The notes: generated from the sequence alone by a model not told the origin. Positions 1-8,622 are shown, counted from the stretch's first letter. The stretch: DNA of 17,248 bases from Pseudomonadota bacterium (GCA_030271595.1 JARXKO010000011.1:1-17248), one strand, 5' to 3'. Numbers and translations: made by a program.

Positions 1-73
1 AGCGCTGCATCAGAATCACTCCGACGAGCGAGATCGAGACCAGGGCCTGAACGATAAGCAGGAATTTGAACAT
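1..73 (-). CDS. secG: SecG, preprotein translocase subunit (5' part only)
   Basis: Only the first 24 codons lie inside the window; the gene runs off the left edge. The peptide starts MFKFLLIVQALVSISLVG and continues VILMQR. That is the usual N-terminal first membrane helix of alphaproteobacterial SecG, a small two-helix subunit of the SecYEG inner-membrane translocon that assists protein export. The ATG is at 73-71, preceded by a modest purine-rich stretch (GAAAG). The gene lies 61 bp downstream of tpiA on the same strand, and tpiA-secG is a common bacterial pairing, so co-transcription is likely. The Gly-rich second half cannot be checked. Confidence 0.82.
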   Translation of the reverse strand, partial: MFKFLLIVQALVSISLVGVILMQR

Positions 74-134
74 AACGGGCTTTCGATGATGTGCTGGAAC
101 AGGATGCGCGATCTAGGCGATTGGCGCGGCCGCT

Positions 135-890
135 TCAACCGGCGCCCGATACCGCCGCGGCGATGATCGGCACGAAATCCGCCGCGGTGAGGCTCGCGCC
201 GCCAACCAGGGCCCCGTCAACCTCGGCCACAGCAAAGATTTCCACGGCATTCGAGGGCTTGACCGACCCGCCGTAGAGAATCCGCACCGTTTCCCCCGCC
301 TCGCCATAAGCGGCGACCAGCCGCTGGCGCAGCGCGGCGTGCATTGCGCCGATGTCGCCGACGGATGGCACCTTGCCGGTGCCGATCGCCCAGATCGGTT
401 CGTACGCGACGGCGAGGAGCCCGGCCGCACCGTCGGACCGCGGAAGAGAGGCGTCGAGCTGGGCGGTAACTGTCGCGACCGCGTGCCCAGCGTCGCGCGC
501 CGAGGCGCTTTCGCCAACGCAGACGATCACCACCAGGCCCGCGGCAATCGCCGCCTCGGCCTTGGCGCGGACATCGGCATCGCTCTCGTGCTGGGCTTCG
601 CGCCGCTCGCTATGCCCGGCGAGGGTCAGCCGAGCGCCGCAATCGACCAGCATCGCCGCGGAAATACAGCCGGTGTGGGCGCCGCTCGGCGCGCCATGCA
701 CATCCTGCCCGCCGATCGCCAAGCCCGGCGCTGCCCGGACCGCGCGGTCGAGCAGGGTCGCCGGAAGGCACAAGGCGCTTTCGACCGAGGAATGTGCCGC
801 CGCCGCCCGAGCGATCGCCTCGACCTCGGGAAGATCGGCCCCAGTGCCGTTCATCTTCCAATTGCCGGCAACCAGTTTCTTACCGCTCAT
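135..890 (-). CDS. tpiA: Triosephosphate isomerase
   Basis: This 251-residue cytoplasmic TIM-barrel enzyme interconverts dihydroxyacetone phosphate and glyceraldehyde-3-phosphate in glycolysis and gluconeogenesis. The catalytic set is complete: Asn10 and Lys12 in the N-terminal GNWKMNG, the electrophile His93 in LAGHSERR, the base Glu164 in VAYEPIWAIGTGK (which also holds the mobile loop 6), and the phosphate-binding LYGGSVKPSN near the C-terminus. The length is normal for the family. The ATG at 890-888 has an AGGGA ribosome binding site about 7 nt upstream. The gene is divergent from the PpiD-like chaperone gene, and the intergenic region has a 10-bp inverted repeat. secG follows on the same strand. 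Confidence 0.97.
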   Translation of the reverse strand: MSGKKLVAGNWKMNGTGADLPEVEAIARAAAAHSSVESALCLPATLLDRAVRAAPGLAIGGQDVHGAPSGAHTGCISAAMLVDCGARLTLAGHSERREAQHESDADVRAKAEAAIAAGLVVIVCVGESASARDAGHAVATVTAQLDASLPRSDGAAGLLAVAYEPIWAIGTGKVPSVGDIGAMHAALRQRLVAAYGEAGETVRILYGGSVKPSNAVEIFAVAEVDGALVGGASLTAADFVPIIAAAVSGAG

Positions 891-911
891 CGTCGTTCCC
901 TGATCAATTCA

Positions 912-950
912 GGCGCTTCCTAGCCGCGCCGGGCGGGTTGAGGAAGCGCC
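912..950. repeat. Perfect 10-bp inverted repeat in the tpiA / PpiD-like divergent intergenic region
   Basis: GGCGCTTCCT (912-921) and AGGAAGCGCC (941-950) are exact inverted copies separated by 19 nt. The spacer holds a shorter nested pair, CCGC (925-928) and GCGG (934-937). The right arm could instead pair with CGCTT at 952-956 through AAGCG at 944-948. The element lies between the start codons of two divergent genes. It could be an operator for a dimeric regulator, or an RNA hairpin in the leader of either transcript. The sequence does not decide between these. Confidence 0.6.
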
Positions 951-956
951 GCGCTT

Positions 957-974
957 GAAGCCGCGCGAAGCCGC
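957..974. repeat. 8-bp direct repeat with 10-bp period
   Basis: GAAGCCGC occurs at 957-964 and again at 967-974, so the two copies are one helical turn apart. They lie just right of the inverted repeat and 55-70 bp upstream of the PpiD-like start codon. This spacing fits tandem binding of a protein on one DNA face. A weak promoter-like pair, TTGAAG (955-960) and TAAAGC (978-983) with a 17-nt spacer, overlaps it. In DNA this GC-rich a chance repeat is possible. Confidence 0.35.
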
Positions 975-1028
975 CCCTAAAGCGTGCCCAGCCCTTCCCT
1001 GCTCCCGTTCATTAGTCCGGATCGCCCG

Positions 1029-2972
1029 ATGCTTTCATCTTTCCGCCGCCTGTCCAAATCAAAGATCGGCACGTTCGTCATGGCCGCGGTGCTGATCGGC
1101 ATCCTCGCCGGGTTCGCGATGAGCGACGTCCGCAACTTCGGATCGGGAAACATCGGCTTCGGCCTGGGCAGCGACACGCTGGTCAAGGTCGGCGACCAGA
1201 AGGTCACCGAGCATGAGATGAGCGAAGCCGTCCAACGCCGGCTCCAGGAAGTGCGCCAGCAAAAGCCCGACGCCGAATATGCCGCGATCGCGGGCGATTT
1301 TCCGGCCTTGCTCGCGGGCGTTGTCGACCAGCGCACCCTGATGGCGTTCGCGGACAAGTTCGGATTTCATTTGTCGAAGCGGTTGATCGATGCCGAAATC
1401 GCGCAAATCCCCGATACCAAGGGCCTCAACGGGCAGTTCAGCGATGCGGCTTACCAGTCGTTTCTCGAGCGCCGGCGGATGACCGATGCCGAGGTCCGCC
1501 AGATCATCGCCGGCGGCGTGCTTCAGAGGCTGCTCATGACCCCGGTCGCGGCCAATGGCCGGGTGCCGGTCGGGATGGCGATGCCCTACGCCTCGATGTT
1601 GCTCGAATCGCGCCAGGGACAAGGCGCGGTGGTGCCGTTCGAGGCATTTGCCCCGGGGCTCAAGCCGAGCGACGGCCAGGTCCAGCAATATTACAGCGCC
1701 AATCGCGGCCGCTACATGATCCCCGAGCAGCGCACCTTGCGCATCGCCACCATCGGCGCCAGCACGGTCGCCGCAATTGCGGCGAGCGACCAGGAAATCG
1801 CGGCCTATTACAACGCCAATCCGGCGACCTATGGCAGCGCCTCGAGCCGCAGCCTGGAGCAGGTCGTGGTTCCCGACCAGAAGACCGCCGCCGGCATCGC
1901 CGCCCGCGCCAGGGCTGGTGCAAGCCTTGACGCGGCTGCCGCACCGGCCGGAAACACTGCCGCGGTGACCACGCTTCCGGGCGAGAAATCCGCCGATTAC
2001 GTCTCCGTTGCCGGTGACAAGGTCGCGGCCGCCGTGTTCGCCGCACCGGCGGGCGCGATCGTCGGCCCGCTGCAGTCGGATTTCGGGTGGGTCGTGGTCA
2101 AGGTCGCCTCCGTCGACAGCAGGAACGGCAAGACCCTGGCCCAGGCGCGCGCCGAGATTGCAGCGAAACTCAACATCGACAAGCGCAAGGAAGCACTCGA
2201 GACGTTGGTCGATCAGGTCCAGACCGCGATCGACGACGGCAATAATTTCAACGAAGCGGTGACCGCCGCCAAATTGACCGTGACTACGACCCCGCTGGTG
2301 ATGGCCAATGGAGCGTCCCGGACCAACGCCAGCGAGCGCCTGGCGGAAAATCTGGGGCCGGCGGTCAAGGCCGGCTTCGAAATCGCCCCCAACGACCCGC
2401 CCGAAATCGTCACTCTGCCCAACGGCGAAGGCTATGCGCTGGTCGCCCCGGCGACAATCGTCCCGGCCGCACCGGCGCCGCTGGCATCGATCCGCGAGCG
2501 GGTGGCGATGGACTGGGTCAAGGTTCAGGCCGCAGCCAGGGCCAAGGCCGCCGCCGAAGCCATCGCCGCCAAGGTGTCGAAGGGCATGAGCCTCGCCGAT
2601 GCGGTCAAGCAGGCCGGCGTACCTTTGCCCGGACCGCGCCCGCTGGCCGCGCGGCGGATCCAGATCGCGACCGCCAATGGCCAGGTCCCGGCGCCGCTGC
2701 AAATGCTGTTCTCGCTCGCCGAGGGCAAAAGCCGGATGGTCGCCGATAGCGCTGGGCGCGGCTATTTCGTGGTCAAGGTCGACAAGATCATCCCCGGTAA
2801 TGCGCTCCTCCAGCCGGGGCTGGTCTCGAAGATGCAATCCGAACTCCAGGACGGCCTGTCGGAAGAATATGCGCGTCAGTTCGTCGCCGCGCTGCGCAAG
2901 GAAATGGACGTCCAGCGCAACGACAAGGCGATCGCCGCCCTTCAAGCTCGGCTTCGCCAGGGCAGCAACTAG
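1029..2972 (+). CDS. PpiD/SurA-like membrane-anchored peptidyl-prolyl isomerase-type chaperone
   Basis: This 647-residue protein probably acts on the periplasmic face of the inner membrane, helping exported proteins fold. A basic N-terminus and one membrane helix at about residues 13-33 act as an uncleaved anchor. A SurA-type N-terminal chaperone region follows (about 35-230), with the typical KVGDQKVTEHEMSEA segment. A parvulin-like domain lies at about 270-362, ending in GPLQSDFGWVVVKV, and a second degenerate rotamase-like segment occupies roughly 450-610. The order matches PpiD. The parvulin domain lacks the usual histidines: SLEQVVV stands where families have xxHIL, and WVVVK where they have WHVIK. 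Chaperoning without isomerase activity is therefore plausible. I chose ATG 1029, directly before the basic anchor; an in-frame GTG at 984 would add 15 non-typical residues. The gene stands before lexA, with 92 bp between. Confidence 0.88.
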   Translation: MLSSFRRLSKSKIGTFVMAAVLIGILAGFAMSDVRNFGSGNIGFGLGSDTLVKVGDQKVTEHEMSEAVQRRLQEVRQQKPDAEYAAIAGDFPALLAGVVDQRTLMAFADKFGFHLSKRLIDAEIAQIPDTKGLNGQFSDAAYQSFLERRRMTDAEVRQIIAGGVLQRLLMTPVAANGRVPVGMAMPYASMLLESRQGQGAVVPFEAFAPGLKPSDGQVQQYYSANRGRYMIPEQRTLRIATIGASTVAAIAASDQEIAAYYNANPATYGSASSRSLEQVVVPDQKTAAGIAARARAGASLDAAAAPAGNTAAVTTLPGEKSADYVSVAGDKVAAAVFAAPAGAIVGPLQSDFGWVVVKVASVDSRNGKTLAQARAEIAAKLNIDKRKEALETLVDQVQTAIDDGNNFNEAVTAAKLTVTTTPLVMANGASRTNASERLAENLGPAVKAGFEIAPNDPPEIVTLPNGEGYALVAPATIVPAAPAPLASIRERVAMDWVKVQAAARAKAAAEAIAAKVSKGMSLADAVKQAGVPLPGPRPLAARRIQIATANGQVPAPLQMLFSLAEGKSRMVADSAGRGYFVVKVDKIIPGNALLQPGLVSKMQSELQDGLSEEYARQFVAALRKEMDVQRNDKAIAALQARLRQGSN

Positions 2973-3003
2973 GACCGCCTGTTCGCGAGGGTTCAAGGGG
3001 CGC

Positions 3004-3032
3004 TTGACCGGAACGCATTTGTTGCCTACACG
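3004..3032 (+). promoter_or_regulatory. Probable sigma-70 promoter of lexA
   Basis: TTGACC (3004-3009) matches the -35 consensus at 5 of 6 positions. After a 17-nt spacer comes TACACG (3027-3032), a 3 of 6 match to the -10 box. This predicts a start near 3039 and a leader of about 25 nt. The SOS box begins at the end of the -10 box and covers the predicted start, the expected arrangement for autorepression. The transcription start is inferred, not shown. Confidence 0.5.
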
Positions 3033-3046
3033 TTCTCCGTTCGTTC
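3032..3046 (+). promoter_or_regulatory. LexA operator (SOS box), alphaproteobacterial GTTC-N7-GTTC type
   Basis: GTTC (3032-3035), a 7-nt spacer (TCCGTTC) and GTTC (3043-3046) match exactly the direct-repeat operator known for alphaproteobacterial LexA. It ends 18 nt before the lexA start codon. A third GTTC sits inside the spacer at 3039-3042, and GAAC follows at 3048-3051, making GTTCTGAAC. A second GTTC pair upstream (2981-2984 and 2991-2994) has a 6-nt spacer and so misses the consensus by one base. The natural reading is autorepression of lexA. Confidence 0.88.
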
Positions 3047-3064
3047 TGAACGAGGAGTGCGCTC

Positions 3065-3727
3065 ATGCTCACCGCCAAACAGCGAGAATTGCTGCTGTTC
3101 ATCGATGGCCGTCTCAAACAGGGCGGAATTTCGCCGAGCTTCGATGAAATGCGCGAAGCGCTCGAGCTCAAGTCCAAGTCCGGGGTTCACCGGCTGATCT
3201 CGGCGCTCGAGGAGCGCGGGTTCATCCGCCGCCTGCCCAACCGGGCGCGGGCGCTGGAGGTGGTGAAACTGCCCGACATGCCTGCCGCCGGCGTGACTCC
3301 GATCCGCCCTGCCGGTTCGCCCGCCCAAGTGCCGGTCGCGGCCAATGACATGATGGAAATCCCGCTTCACGGGCGGATCGCCGCGGGCACGCCGATCGAG
3401 GCGCTCCAGGGTACCGAGACCTTTGCCGTTCCAGCCGCGCTGCTTGGCCCGGGCGAGCATTATGCGCTCGAGGTATCGGGCGATTCGATGGTCGAGGAAG
3501 GCATTCTCGACGGTGATTTCGCGCTCATCCGCAAGACCGAGACCGCGCGCGATGGCGAGATCGTGGTGGCGCTGATCGATCACGAAGAAGCGACCCTCAA
3601 GACCTTCCGCCGCGAAGGCAGCATGATCAGGCTCGACCCCGCGAACCGCCAATATGAGCCGCAGCGTTACCGCCCCGACCAGGTCGAGATTCAGGGTCGG
3701 CTGGCGGGCATCATCCGGCGGTATTGA
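3065..3727 (+). CDS. lexA: LexA, SOS response repressor / self-cleaving serine peptidase
   Basis: This 220-residue cytoplasmic repressor holds down DNA-damage genes until RecA filaments trigger its self-cleavage. Residues 1-66 form the winged-helix DNA-binding domain, with [23 protein letters not shown] as the recognition region. Residues about 95-220 form the peptidase S24 domain. The Ala107-Gly108 cleavage site lies in GRIAAGTP, the nucleophile is Ser141 in SGDSM, and the base is Lys179 in ATLKTF, so the self-cleavage machinery is complete. The ATG has a strong GAGGAG ribosome binding site at 3052-3057, 7 nt upstream. The upstream SOS box indicates autoregulation. The last 37 bp overlap the 3' end of the convergent comEC. 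Confidence 0.97.
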   Translation: MLTAKQRELLLFIDGRLKQGGISPSFDEMREALELKSKSGVHRLISALEERGFIRRLPNRARALEVVKLPDMPAAGVTPIRPAGSPAQVPVAANDMMEIPLHGRIAAGTPIEALQGTETFAVPAALLGPGEHYALEVSGDSMVEEGILDGDFALIRKTETARDGEIVVALIDHEEATLKTFRREGSMIRLDPANRQYEPQRYRPDQVEIQGRLAGIIRRY

Positions 3728-5865
3728 CGCCGCTGGGGTTGGGCGAACGTCCCCCACGGATGATCGCCGACCCATTGCTCGACGCTGCTCACGAGCGGTC
3801 GCTGGCGAAGCGTCAGCGCCAGCCCGCCGGTGCGCTGAAGCATGGTCCGGTCGAGCTTGAGCCAGCGCGGCTTGCATGCCGCTGGGAGGCGCCGATCGGC
3901 GATGACGATATCGGCCGCGGCGCAATTGGCGATCAGCGCCTGCCATTCGAGCACGTCGGGCGAGCGCATCGCGAGCAGGCGCCAGCGGCGGCCGTCACGC
4001 TCGATATCGGCGATGCAGGAATCGCGCGTGCATGAGCCGAAGCGCGCGGTGTCGATCGTCCCCTCATCGCCATCGAAGCCCGACGCCTCGGACACTAAAG
4101 AGCGCACGTAATCGCCGCTGCGGTCGCGCAGCAGCAACGGAGTCCCGTCGCGGTCGATGATCGCGGCATGCTTGCCGTCGCCGGTGACGAGCAGATCGGG
4201 GCGCGGCGCGGCCCCCGCGATCATCGCTCCAATGATGATCGGAAATAGCCCAAGGCGGCGGATCGGGGTGACCCACAGGCACAGCCACAGGCCGCCGCCG
4301 ACCATCAATGTATAGGCCGCGACCGGCATCCCTGGGATCAGGGCCACCGAGCCCTTGGCCGCGGCAACCCAATGGGCAAGGCCAAGCAAGGCCGCGATCG
4401 ACCACGAGCACAAGGTCCACAGCGGCGCGCCGATACCGGCCACGTCGAGCAGCAGCGCCCCGCCTTCGAGCGGCATGATCACGAACGTGGTCAGCGGGAT
4501 GGCGATGATATTGGCGGCGACCCCGTAGAGTCCGGCGCGGTGAAAATGAAACAGCGCCAGCGGGATTAGCGCGACCTCGACCGCGAGGCCGGTCATGAAC
4601 AGCCCGCCGCCGGCCCGCAACAGCCGCGCCAGCGCTCCTTCTTCGCGCCTCGCGAACACCTCCCTCGCCCAGCGGGTCGAATGAAGCGCGACGATCGCGG
4701 TCACCGCGGCGAAGCTCATCTGGAAGCTCGCCCCGGCCAGTGCCTCGGGCCGGAACAGCAGCACGAGCAAGGCGCCGACCGCGATCAACCGCATACTCAA
4801 CGATTCGCGGCCGAGCGCGATCCCGGCGAGGATCAGAAGCGCGGCGACGCAGCTGCGCACCGTCGGCACCTGCGCGCCGGTCAGCAAGGTATAGCCAATG
4901 CCCGCGGCCGCGGCGGCGCCCGCAGCGACCATCACCAGATTCAAGCGCAGCGCCAGAGTCCGGCTGAGCGCGAGCAGCTTGAGGGTCAGGAACATTGCCG
5001 CTGCCACCACCGCCGCGATGTGCAGCCCGCTGACCGACAGCAAATGGGTGAGTCCGCTGCGCCGCATCGCGTCGGCATCCTCCTTGCCGACGGCGTTCTG
5101 GTCGCCGGTGACCAAAGCCACTGCGATGCCCGCAGTTCCGGCCGGCATCACCGCCTGGATGTGCTGGCGAAGGCCGTCGCGCGCCCAGGCGAAACCGCGC
5201 GGCCGTTCGGCCCTCGTGACTGTCACCGGGCCAAGCGCCTTGCCGACCGCGCCAATACCCTTGAACCACGCATCGCGGGCGAAATCATAGGTTCCGGGCA
5301 GGGCCATTGGCGGCGGCGGCGCGAGGCGGGCGCGAAGCGAGACCTGGGAACCCGGAGCAAGCCCCGCGGGGGCGCCGTCCTGGTCGAACGATACCCGGAT
5401 CCGCGGCGGCAAATCCTTGCTATCGGGGGCGATGGTCAGCCTCACCTGGCCCTTGGCGGTGAGCAAATCGACTTGCTCGATCCGCCCGGTCACACTGACC
5501 ACTTTGGGCCAGTCGAGACGCGGCGCGGCGACGGAGACCGACCGCGCCCAGACCAGGGCGCAGCCCAATGCCGCGGCCAGCGCGAACCAGCCCAGGGCGC
5601 GGCCGACGCGGCCCGCAAGCAGCAGGAAACCGAGCACCGCAAGCGCCAGGGCGATGGCGATCAACGCCGCCCATTGCCGCGGCTCCCCAAGCGCGAACCA
5701 GCCGGCGATGCCGCTGCCGAAGCCGATGACCAGCCACGGCGGGAGCTGGGCACGCTCCGCCTCGAGGACGCGTTCGACCGCGGCGAACGCTGCGCTTAGT
5801 TGCGCCTTCCAAAAGCCCCGAGCCCGCTGTGGAAGAGGCGCACCCGCTATGTTAGGGGCGCTCAT
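3691..5865 (-). CDS. comEC: ComEC/Rec2-family DNA uptake channel protein
   Basis: This integral membrane protein of about 724 residues probably forms the inner-membrane channel that brings single-stranded DNA into the cytoplasm during natural transformation. N-terminal membrane helices and a DUF4131-type region occupy about residues 45-200. The competence domain (about 240-510) has the signature [12 protein letters not shown] at 271-282, after [18 protein letters not shown]. Several more hydrophobic helices follow. The C-terminal 170 residues (from about 553) resemble a shrunken metallo-beta-lactamase-like region without the metal-binding HxHxDH motif, ending with a conserved-looking HPW at 702-704. 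I chose ATG 5865-5863 (MSAPN); ATG 5874 is three codons upstream and equally possible. The open frame to 6024 would run into gltX and is unlikely. Neither start has a clear ribosome binding site. The gene is divergent from gltX. Confidence 0.92.
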   Translation of the reverse strand: MSAPNIAGAPLPQRARGFWKAQLSAAFAAVERVLEAERAQLPPWLVIGFGSGIAGWFALGEPRQWAALIAIALALAVLGFLLLAGRVGRALGWFALAAALGCALVWARSVSVAAPRLDWPKVVSVTGRIEQVDLLTAKGQVRLTIAPDSKDLPPRIRVSFDQDGAPAGLAPGSQVSLRARLAPPPPMALPGTYDFARDAWFKGIGAVGKALGPVTVTRAERPRGFAWARDGLRQHIQAVMPAGTAGIAVALVTGDQNAVGKEDADAMRRSGLTHLLSVSGLHIAAVVAAAMFLTLKLLALSRTLALRLNLVMVAAGAAAAAGIGYTLLTGAQVPTVRSCVAALLILAGIALGRESLSMRLIAVGALLVLLFRPEALAGASFQMSFAAVTAIVALHSTRWAREVFARREEGALARLLRAGGGLFMTGLAVEVALIPLALFHFHRAGLYGVAANIIAIPLTTFVIMPLEGGALLLDVAGIGAPLWTLCSWSIAALLGLAHWVAAAKGSVALIPGMPVAAYTLMVGGGLWLCLWVTPIRRLGLFPIIIGAMIAGAAPRPDLLVTGDGKHAAIIDRDGTPLLLRDRSGDYVRSLVSEASGFDGDEGTIDTARFGSCTRDSCIADIERDGRRWRLLAMRSPDVLEWQALIANCAAADIVIADRRLPAACKPRWLKLDRTMLQRTGGLALTLRQRPLVSSVEQWVGDHPWGTFAQPQRRQYRRMMPASRP

Positions 5866-5923
5866 CCATTGCATTGCACCATGCACAGAAGAGGAAAGCG
5901 CGCCCCGGCGCAAGCGACAATGA

Positions 5924-7339
5924 ATGACTGACCGACACGACAAAATCGCCGGCGTGGTGACTCGCTTCGCCCCCTCGCCGACCGGCTTCCTCCATATCGG
6001 CGGGGCGCGCACGGCGTTGTTCAACTGGCTGTTCGCGCGCCATCACGGCGGCAAGTTCCTGCTGCGCATCGAAGACACCGACAAGGCGCGCTCGACCAAG
6101 CCGGCGATCGACGCCATCCTCGACGGCATGAGCTGGCTCGGGCTCGATTGGGACGGACACGAATATTATCAGTCGCAATTCTGGGCGCGCCACGCCGAAG
6201 TCGCCCACCGCTTGCTCGAACGCGGCCATGCCTATCGCTGCTTCATGACCCAGGACGAACTCGCGGCGCAGCGCGAACAGGCACAAGCCGCGCGCAAGCC
6301 GTTTCGAATCGACAGCCCATGGCGCGACCGCGGCGACGGCACCGCCGCAACGCCGCACGTCATCCGCCTCAAGTCCCCGCGCGAGGGCGAGACGGTCATC
6401 GACGACAAGGTCCAGGGCCGGGTCACCGTCCAGAACGCCGAGCTCGACGACTTCGTCCTGCTGCGCTCGGACGGCTCGCCGACCTATATGCTCGCGGTGG
6501 TGGTCGATGATCACGATATGGGCGTGACCCACGTCATCCGCGGCGACGATCACCTGAACAATGCCTTCCGCCAGATCGGCATCATCCGCGCCATGGGCTG
6601 GCCCGAGCCCACTTATGCCCATGTCCCGCTGATCCACGGATCGGACGGCGCCAAGTTGAGCAAGCGCCACGGCGCGCTCGGGGTTGATTCGTACCGCGAC
6701 CAGCTGGGCATGCTGCCCGAGGCGGTGGCCAATTATCTGCTCCGCCTGGGCTGGGGGCACGGCGACGACGAAATCATCAGCCGCGAGCAGGCCATCGACT
6801 GGTTCGACCTCGACCATGTCGGGAAATCGCCGTCGCGCTTCGACTTGAAGAAGCTCGAGAACCTCAACGGCCATTATATCCGCGAAGCCAATGATGGGCG
6901 GCTCGCCGACCTCGTCGCGCCGGCGCTCGGCGTGGACGCAACGCAAAAGGTCTTGCTTGTCAGCGCCATGCCCGAGCTCAAGGCCCGCGCTCACGACCTC
7001 CATCAGCTGGCCGACGGAGCGCGCTTCCTGTTCGCCCAGCGACCGCTGGCGATGGAGGAAGCCGCGGCCGCGCTGCTGACCACCGAAGCTCGAGCGCTGC
7101 TGGGTGCCGCGCATAAGCAGATTGCTGCACTTGCGAAGTGGGACGAAGCCTCGGTAGAGGGAGCCATTCGCGAGATCGCGGAAAGCGCCGGGGTCAAACT
7201 GGGCAAGCTTGCCCAGCCGCTCCGGGCCGCTTTGACGGGACGGACGACGTCGCCCGGGATCTTCGATGTCCTTGTGTTGCTCGGTCGCGACGAAAGCCTG
7301 TCGCGGATCGCCGAGCAAATGGTGGAGCCGAGTGCATGA
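5924..7339 (+). CDS. gltX: Glutamyl-tRNA synthetase
   Basis: This 471-residue cytoplasmic class I aminoacyl-tRNA synthetase charges tRNA-Glu. In bacteria lacking glutaminyl-tRNA synthetase it, or a second paralogue, also mischarges tRNA-Gln for transamidation. The Rossmann fold starts with [16 protein letters not shown], carrying the HIGH-like motif at 24-27. GDDHLNN lies at 207-213, and the KMSKS-like loop is KLSKR at 244-248. The C-terminal helical anticodon-binding domain starts after about residue 310. The length is normal. Many alphaproteobacteria carry two GltX proteins with divided specificity, and the sequence does not show which type this is. The ATG at 5924 has no good Shine-Dalgarno sequence. 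The stop overlaps the gltA start (ATGA), so the two are probably one transcript. Confidence 0.97.
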   Translation: MTDRHDKIAGVVTRFAPSPTGFLHIGGARTALFNWLFARHHGGKFLLRIEDTDKARSTKPAIDAILDGMSWLGLDWDGHEYYQSQFWARHAEVAHRLLERGHAYRCFMTQDELAAQREQAQAARKPFRIDSPWRDRGDGTAATPHVIRLKSPREGETVIDDKVQGRVTVQNAELDDFVLLRSDGSPTYMLAVVVDDHDMGVTHVIRGDDHLNNAFRQIGIIRAMGWPEPTYAHVPLIHGSDGAKLSKRHGALGVDSYRDQLGMLPEAVANYLLRLGWGHGDDEIISREQAIDWFDLDHVGKSPSRFDLKKLENLNGHYIREANDGRLADLVAPALGVDATQKVLLVSAMPELKARAHDLHQLADGARFLFAQRPLAMEEAAAALLTTEARALLGAAHKQIAALAKWDEASVEGAIREIAESAGVKLGKLAQPLRAALTGRTTSPGIFDVLVLLGRDESLSRIAEQMVEPSA

Positions 7340-8622
7340 GCGACAAGAGCGTGAAGATGGAGATGCCAGGCGGGGCGCATGATTTCCCGGTCATCGACGG
7401 GACCGTCGGCCCGCAAGTGATCGATATCCGCAAGCTCTACAGCGAAACCGGGATGTTCACCTTCGATCCGGGATATACCTCGACTGCCTCATGCCAGAGC
7501 GCGATCACCTACATCGACGGCGAACAGGGCATCCTCCTTCACCGCGGCTATCCAATCGACCAGCTGGCCCAGCATTCGACCTTCATGGAGGTGTGCTACC
7601 TGCTGCTCCACGGCGAATTGCCGGCCGCCCAGAAATTGCACGATTTCACCTACACCATCAGCCGCCACACCATGCTTCACGAGCAATTGGCGACCTTTTA
7701 CCGCGGGTTCCGCCGCGACGCCCACCCGATGGCGATCATGTGCGGCGTGGTCGGGGCACTGTCGGCTTTCTATCACGACAGCACCGACATTACCGATCCC
7801 GAACAGCGGATGATCGCATCGCACCGATTGATCGCCAAGATGCCGACAATCGCCGCGAGCGCGCACAAATATTCGATCGGGCAGCCGTTCATGTATCCCG
7901 ACAACTCGCTGAGTTACACGGGTAATTTCTTGCGCATGACCTTCGGCGTCCCGGCCGAGCCGTACGAGGTCAATCCGATCATCGAGCGGGCGATGCGGCG
8001 GATTTTCATTCTCCACGCCGACCACGAGCAGAACGCCTCGACCTCGACCGTGCGCCTGGCGGGGTCGTCGGGCGCCAATCCGTTCGCCTGCATCGCGGCG
8101 GGGATCGCATGCCTGTGGGGTCCGGCCCATGGCGGCGCCAATGAGGCCGCGCTCAATATGCTGCGCGAGATCGGGACGACCAAACGCATCCCCGAATATA
8201 TCGCCCGCGCCAAGGACAAGGACGATCCCTTCCGGCTGATGGGCTTCGGCCACCGCGTGTACAAGAATTTCGACCCGCGGGCGAAGGTGATGAAGGCCAC
8301 CGCCGATGAGGTGCTGAAGGAACTCAACATCACCGATCCGGTGCTCGATGTCGCCAAGGAGCTTGAGCATATCGCGCTCAACGACCCCTATTTCATCGAC
8401 AAGAAGCTCTATCCCAACGTCGATTTCTATTCGGGCGTGATCTTGAACGCGATCGGTTTCCCGACCGAGATGTTCACGGCCTTGTTCGCGCTCGCCCGGA
8501 CGGTCGGCTGGGTGGCGCAATGGAACGAGATGATTTCCGACCCCGAGCAGAAGATCGGCCGCCCGCGCCAGCTCTACACCGGCGCGACCCAGCGCGATTA
8601 TGTTCCGGTGTCGAAGCGCTGA
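7336..8622 (+). CDS. gltA: Citrate synthase (type II, GltA)
   Basis: This 428-residue enzyme condenses acetyl-CoA and oxaloacetate to citrate at the entry to the TCA cycle. Catalytic residues are in place: His265 in [10 protein letters not shown], His306 in [13 protein letters not shown] and Asp363 in NVDFYSG. The N-terminal beta domain (about 1-50) and HADHEQN at 227-233 are typical of the Gram-negative hexameric type, whose members are often inhibited by NADH. Sensitivity to NADH is inferred from family only. The ATG at 7336 overlaps the gltX stop by 4 bp, implying translational coupling. The gene ends 4 bp before the convergent kinase-like gene, with a hairpin whose loop is the gltA stop codon. 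Confidence 0.98.
   Translation: MSDKSVKMEMPGGAHDFPVIDGTVGPQVIDIRKLYSETGMFTFDPGYTSTASCQSAITYIDGEQGILLHRGYPIDQLAQHSTFMEVCYLLLHGELPAAQKLHDFTYTISRHTMLHEQLATFYRGFRRDAHPMAIMCGVVGALSAFYHDSTDITDPEQRMIASHRLIAKMPTIAASAHKYSIGQPFMYPDNSLSYTGNFLRMTFGVPAEPYEVNPIIERAMRRIFILHADHEQNASTSTVRLAGSSGANPFACIAAGIACLWGPAHGGANEAALNMLREIGTTKRIPEYIARAKDKDDPFRLMGFGHRVYKNFDPRAKVMKATADEVLKELNITDPVLDVAKELEHIALNDPYFIDKKLYPNVDFYSGVILNAIGFPTEMFTALFALARTVGWVAQWNEMISDPEQKIGRPRQLYTGATQRDYVPVSKR

Noticed and set aside
126..133. GCGGCCGC palindrome downstream of tpiA, considered as a terminator or site
   Set aside because: It is a self-complementary 8-mer with no loop and no T-run; such words are common in this base composition.
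984..1028. N-terminal extension of the PpiD-like protein from GTG 984
   Set aside because: The added 15 residues are Pro/Ser-rich and precede what is already a good basic anchor sequence starting at ATG 1029.
1059..2996. 645-codon open frame on the minus strand
   Set aside because: It is a shadow of the PpiD-like gene. The composition (Asp, Arg, Gly, His) is that of an out-of-phase GC-rich reading, and no motif is seen.
5881..5931. 16-codon open frame ([16 protein letters not shown]) overlapping the gltX start, considered as a leader peptide
   Set aside because: It has no ribosome binding site, no regulatory codon run such as repeated Glu, and no attenuator hairpin. A chance frame is the simpler reading.
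5866..6024. N-terminal extension of ComEC to 6024
   Set aside because: It would run through the divergent promoter region and the first 100 bp of gltX. Start codons at 5865 or 5874 fit the family better.
5852..7318. 488-codon open frame on the minus strand opposite gltX
   Set aside because: gltX has complete class I synthetase motifs on the plus strand; the antisense frame has none.
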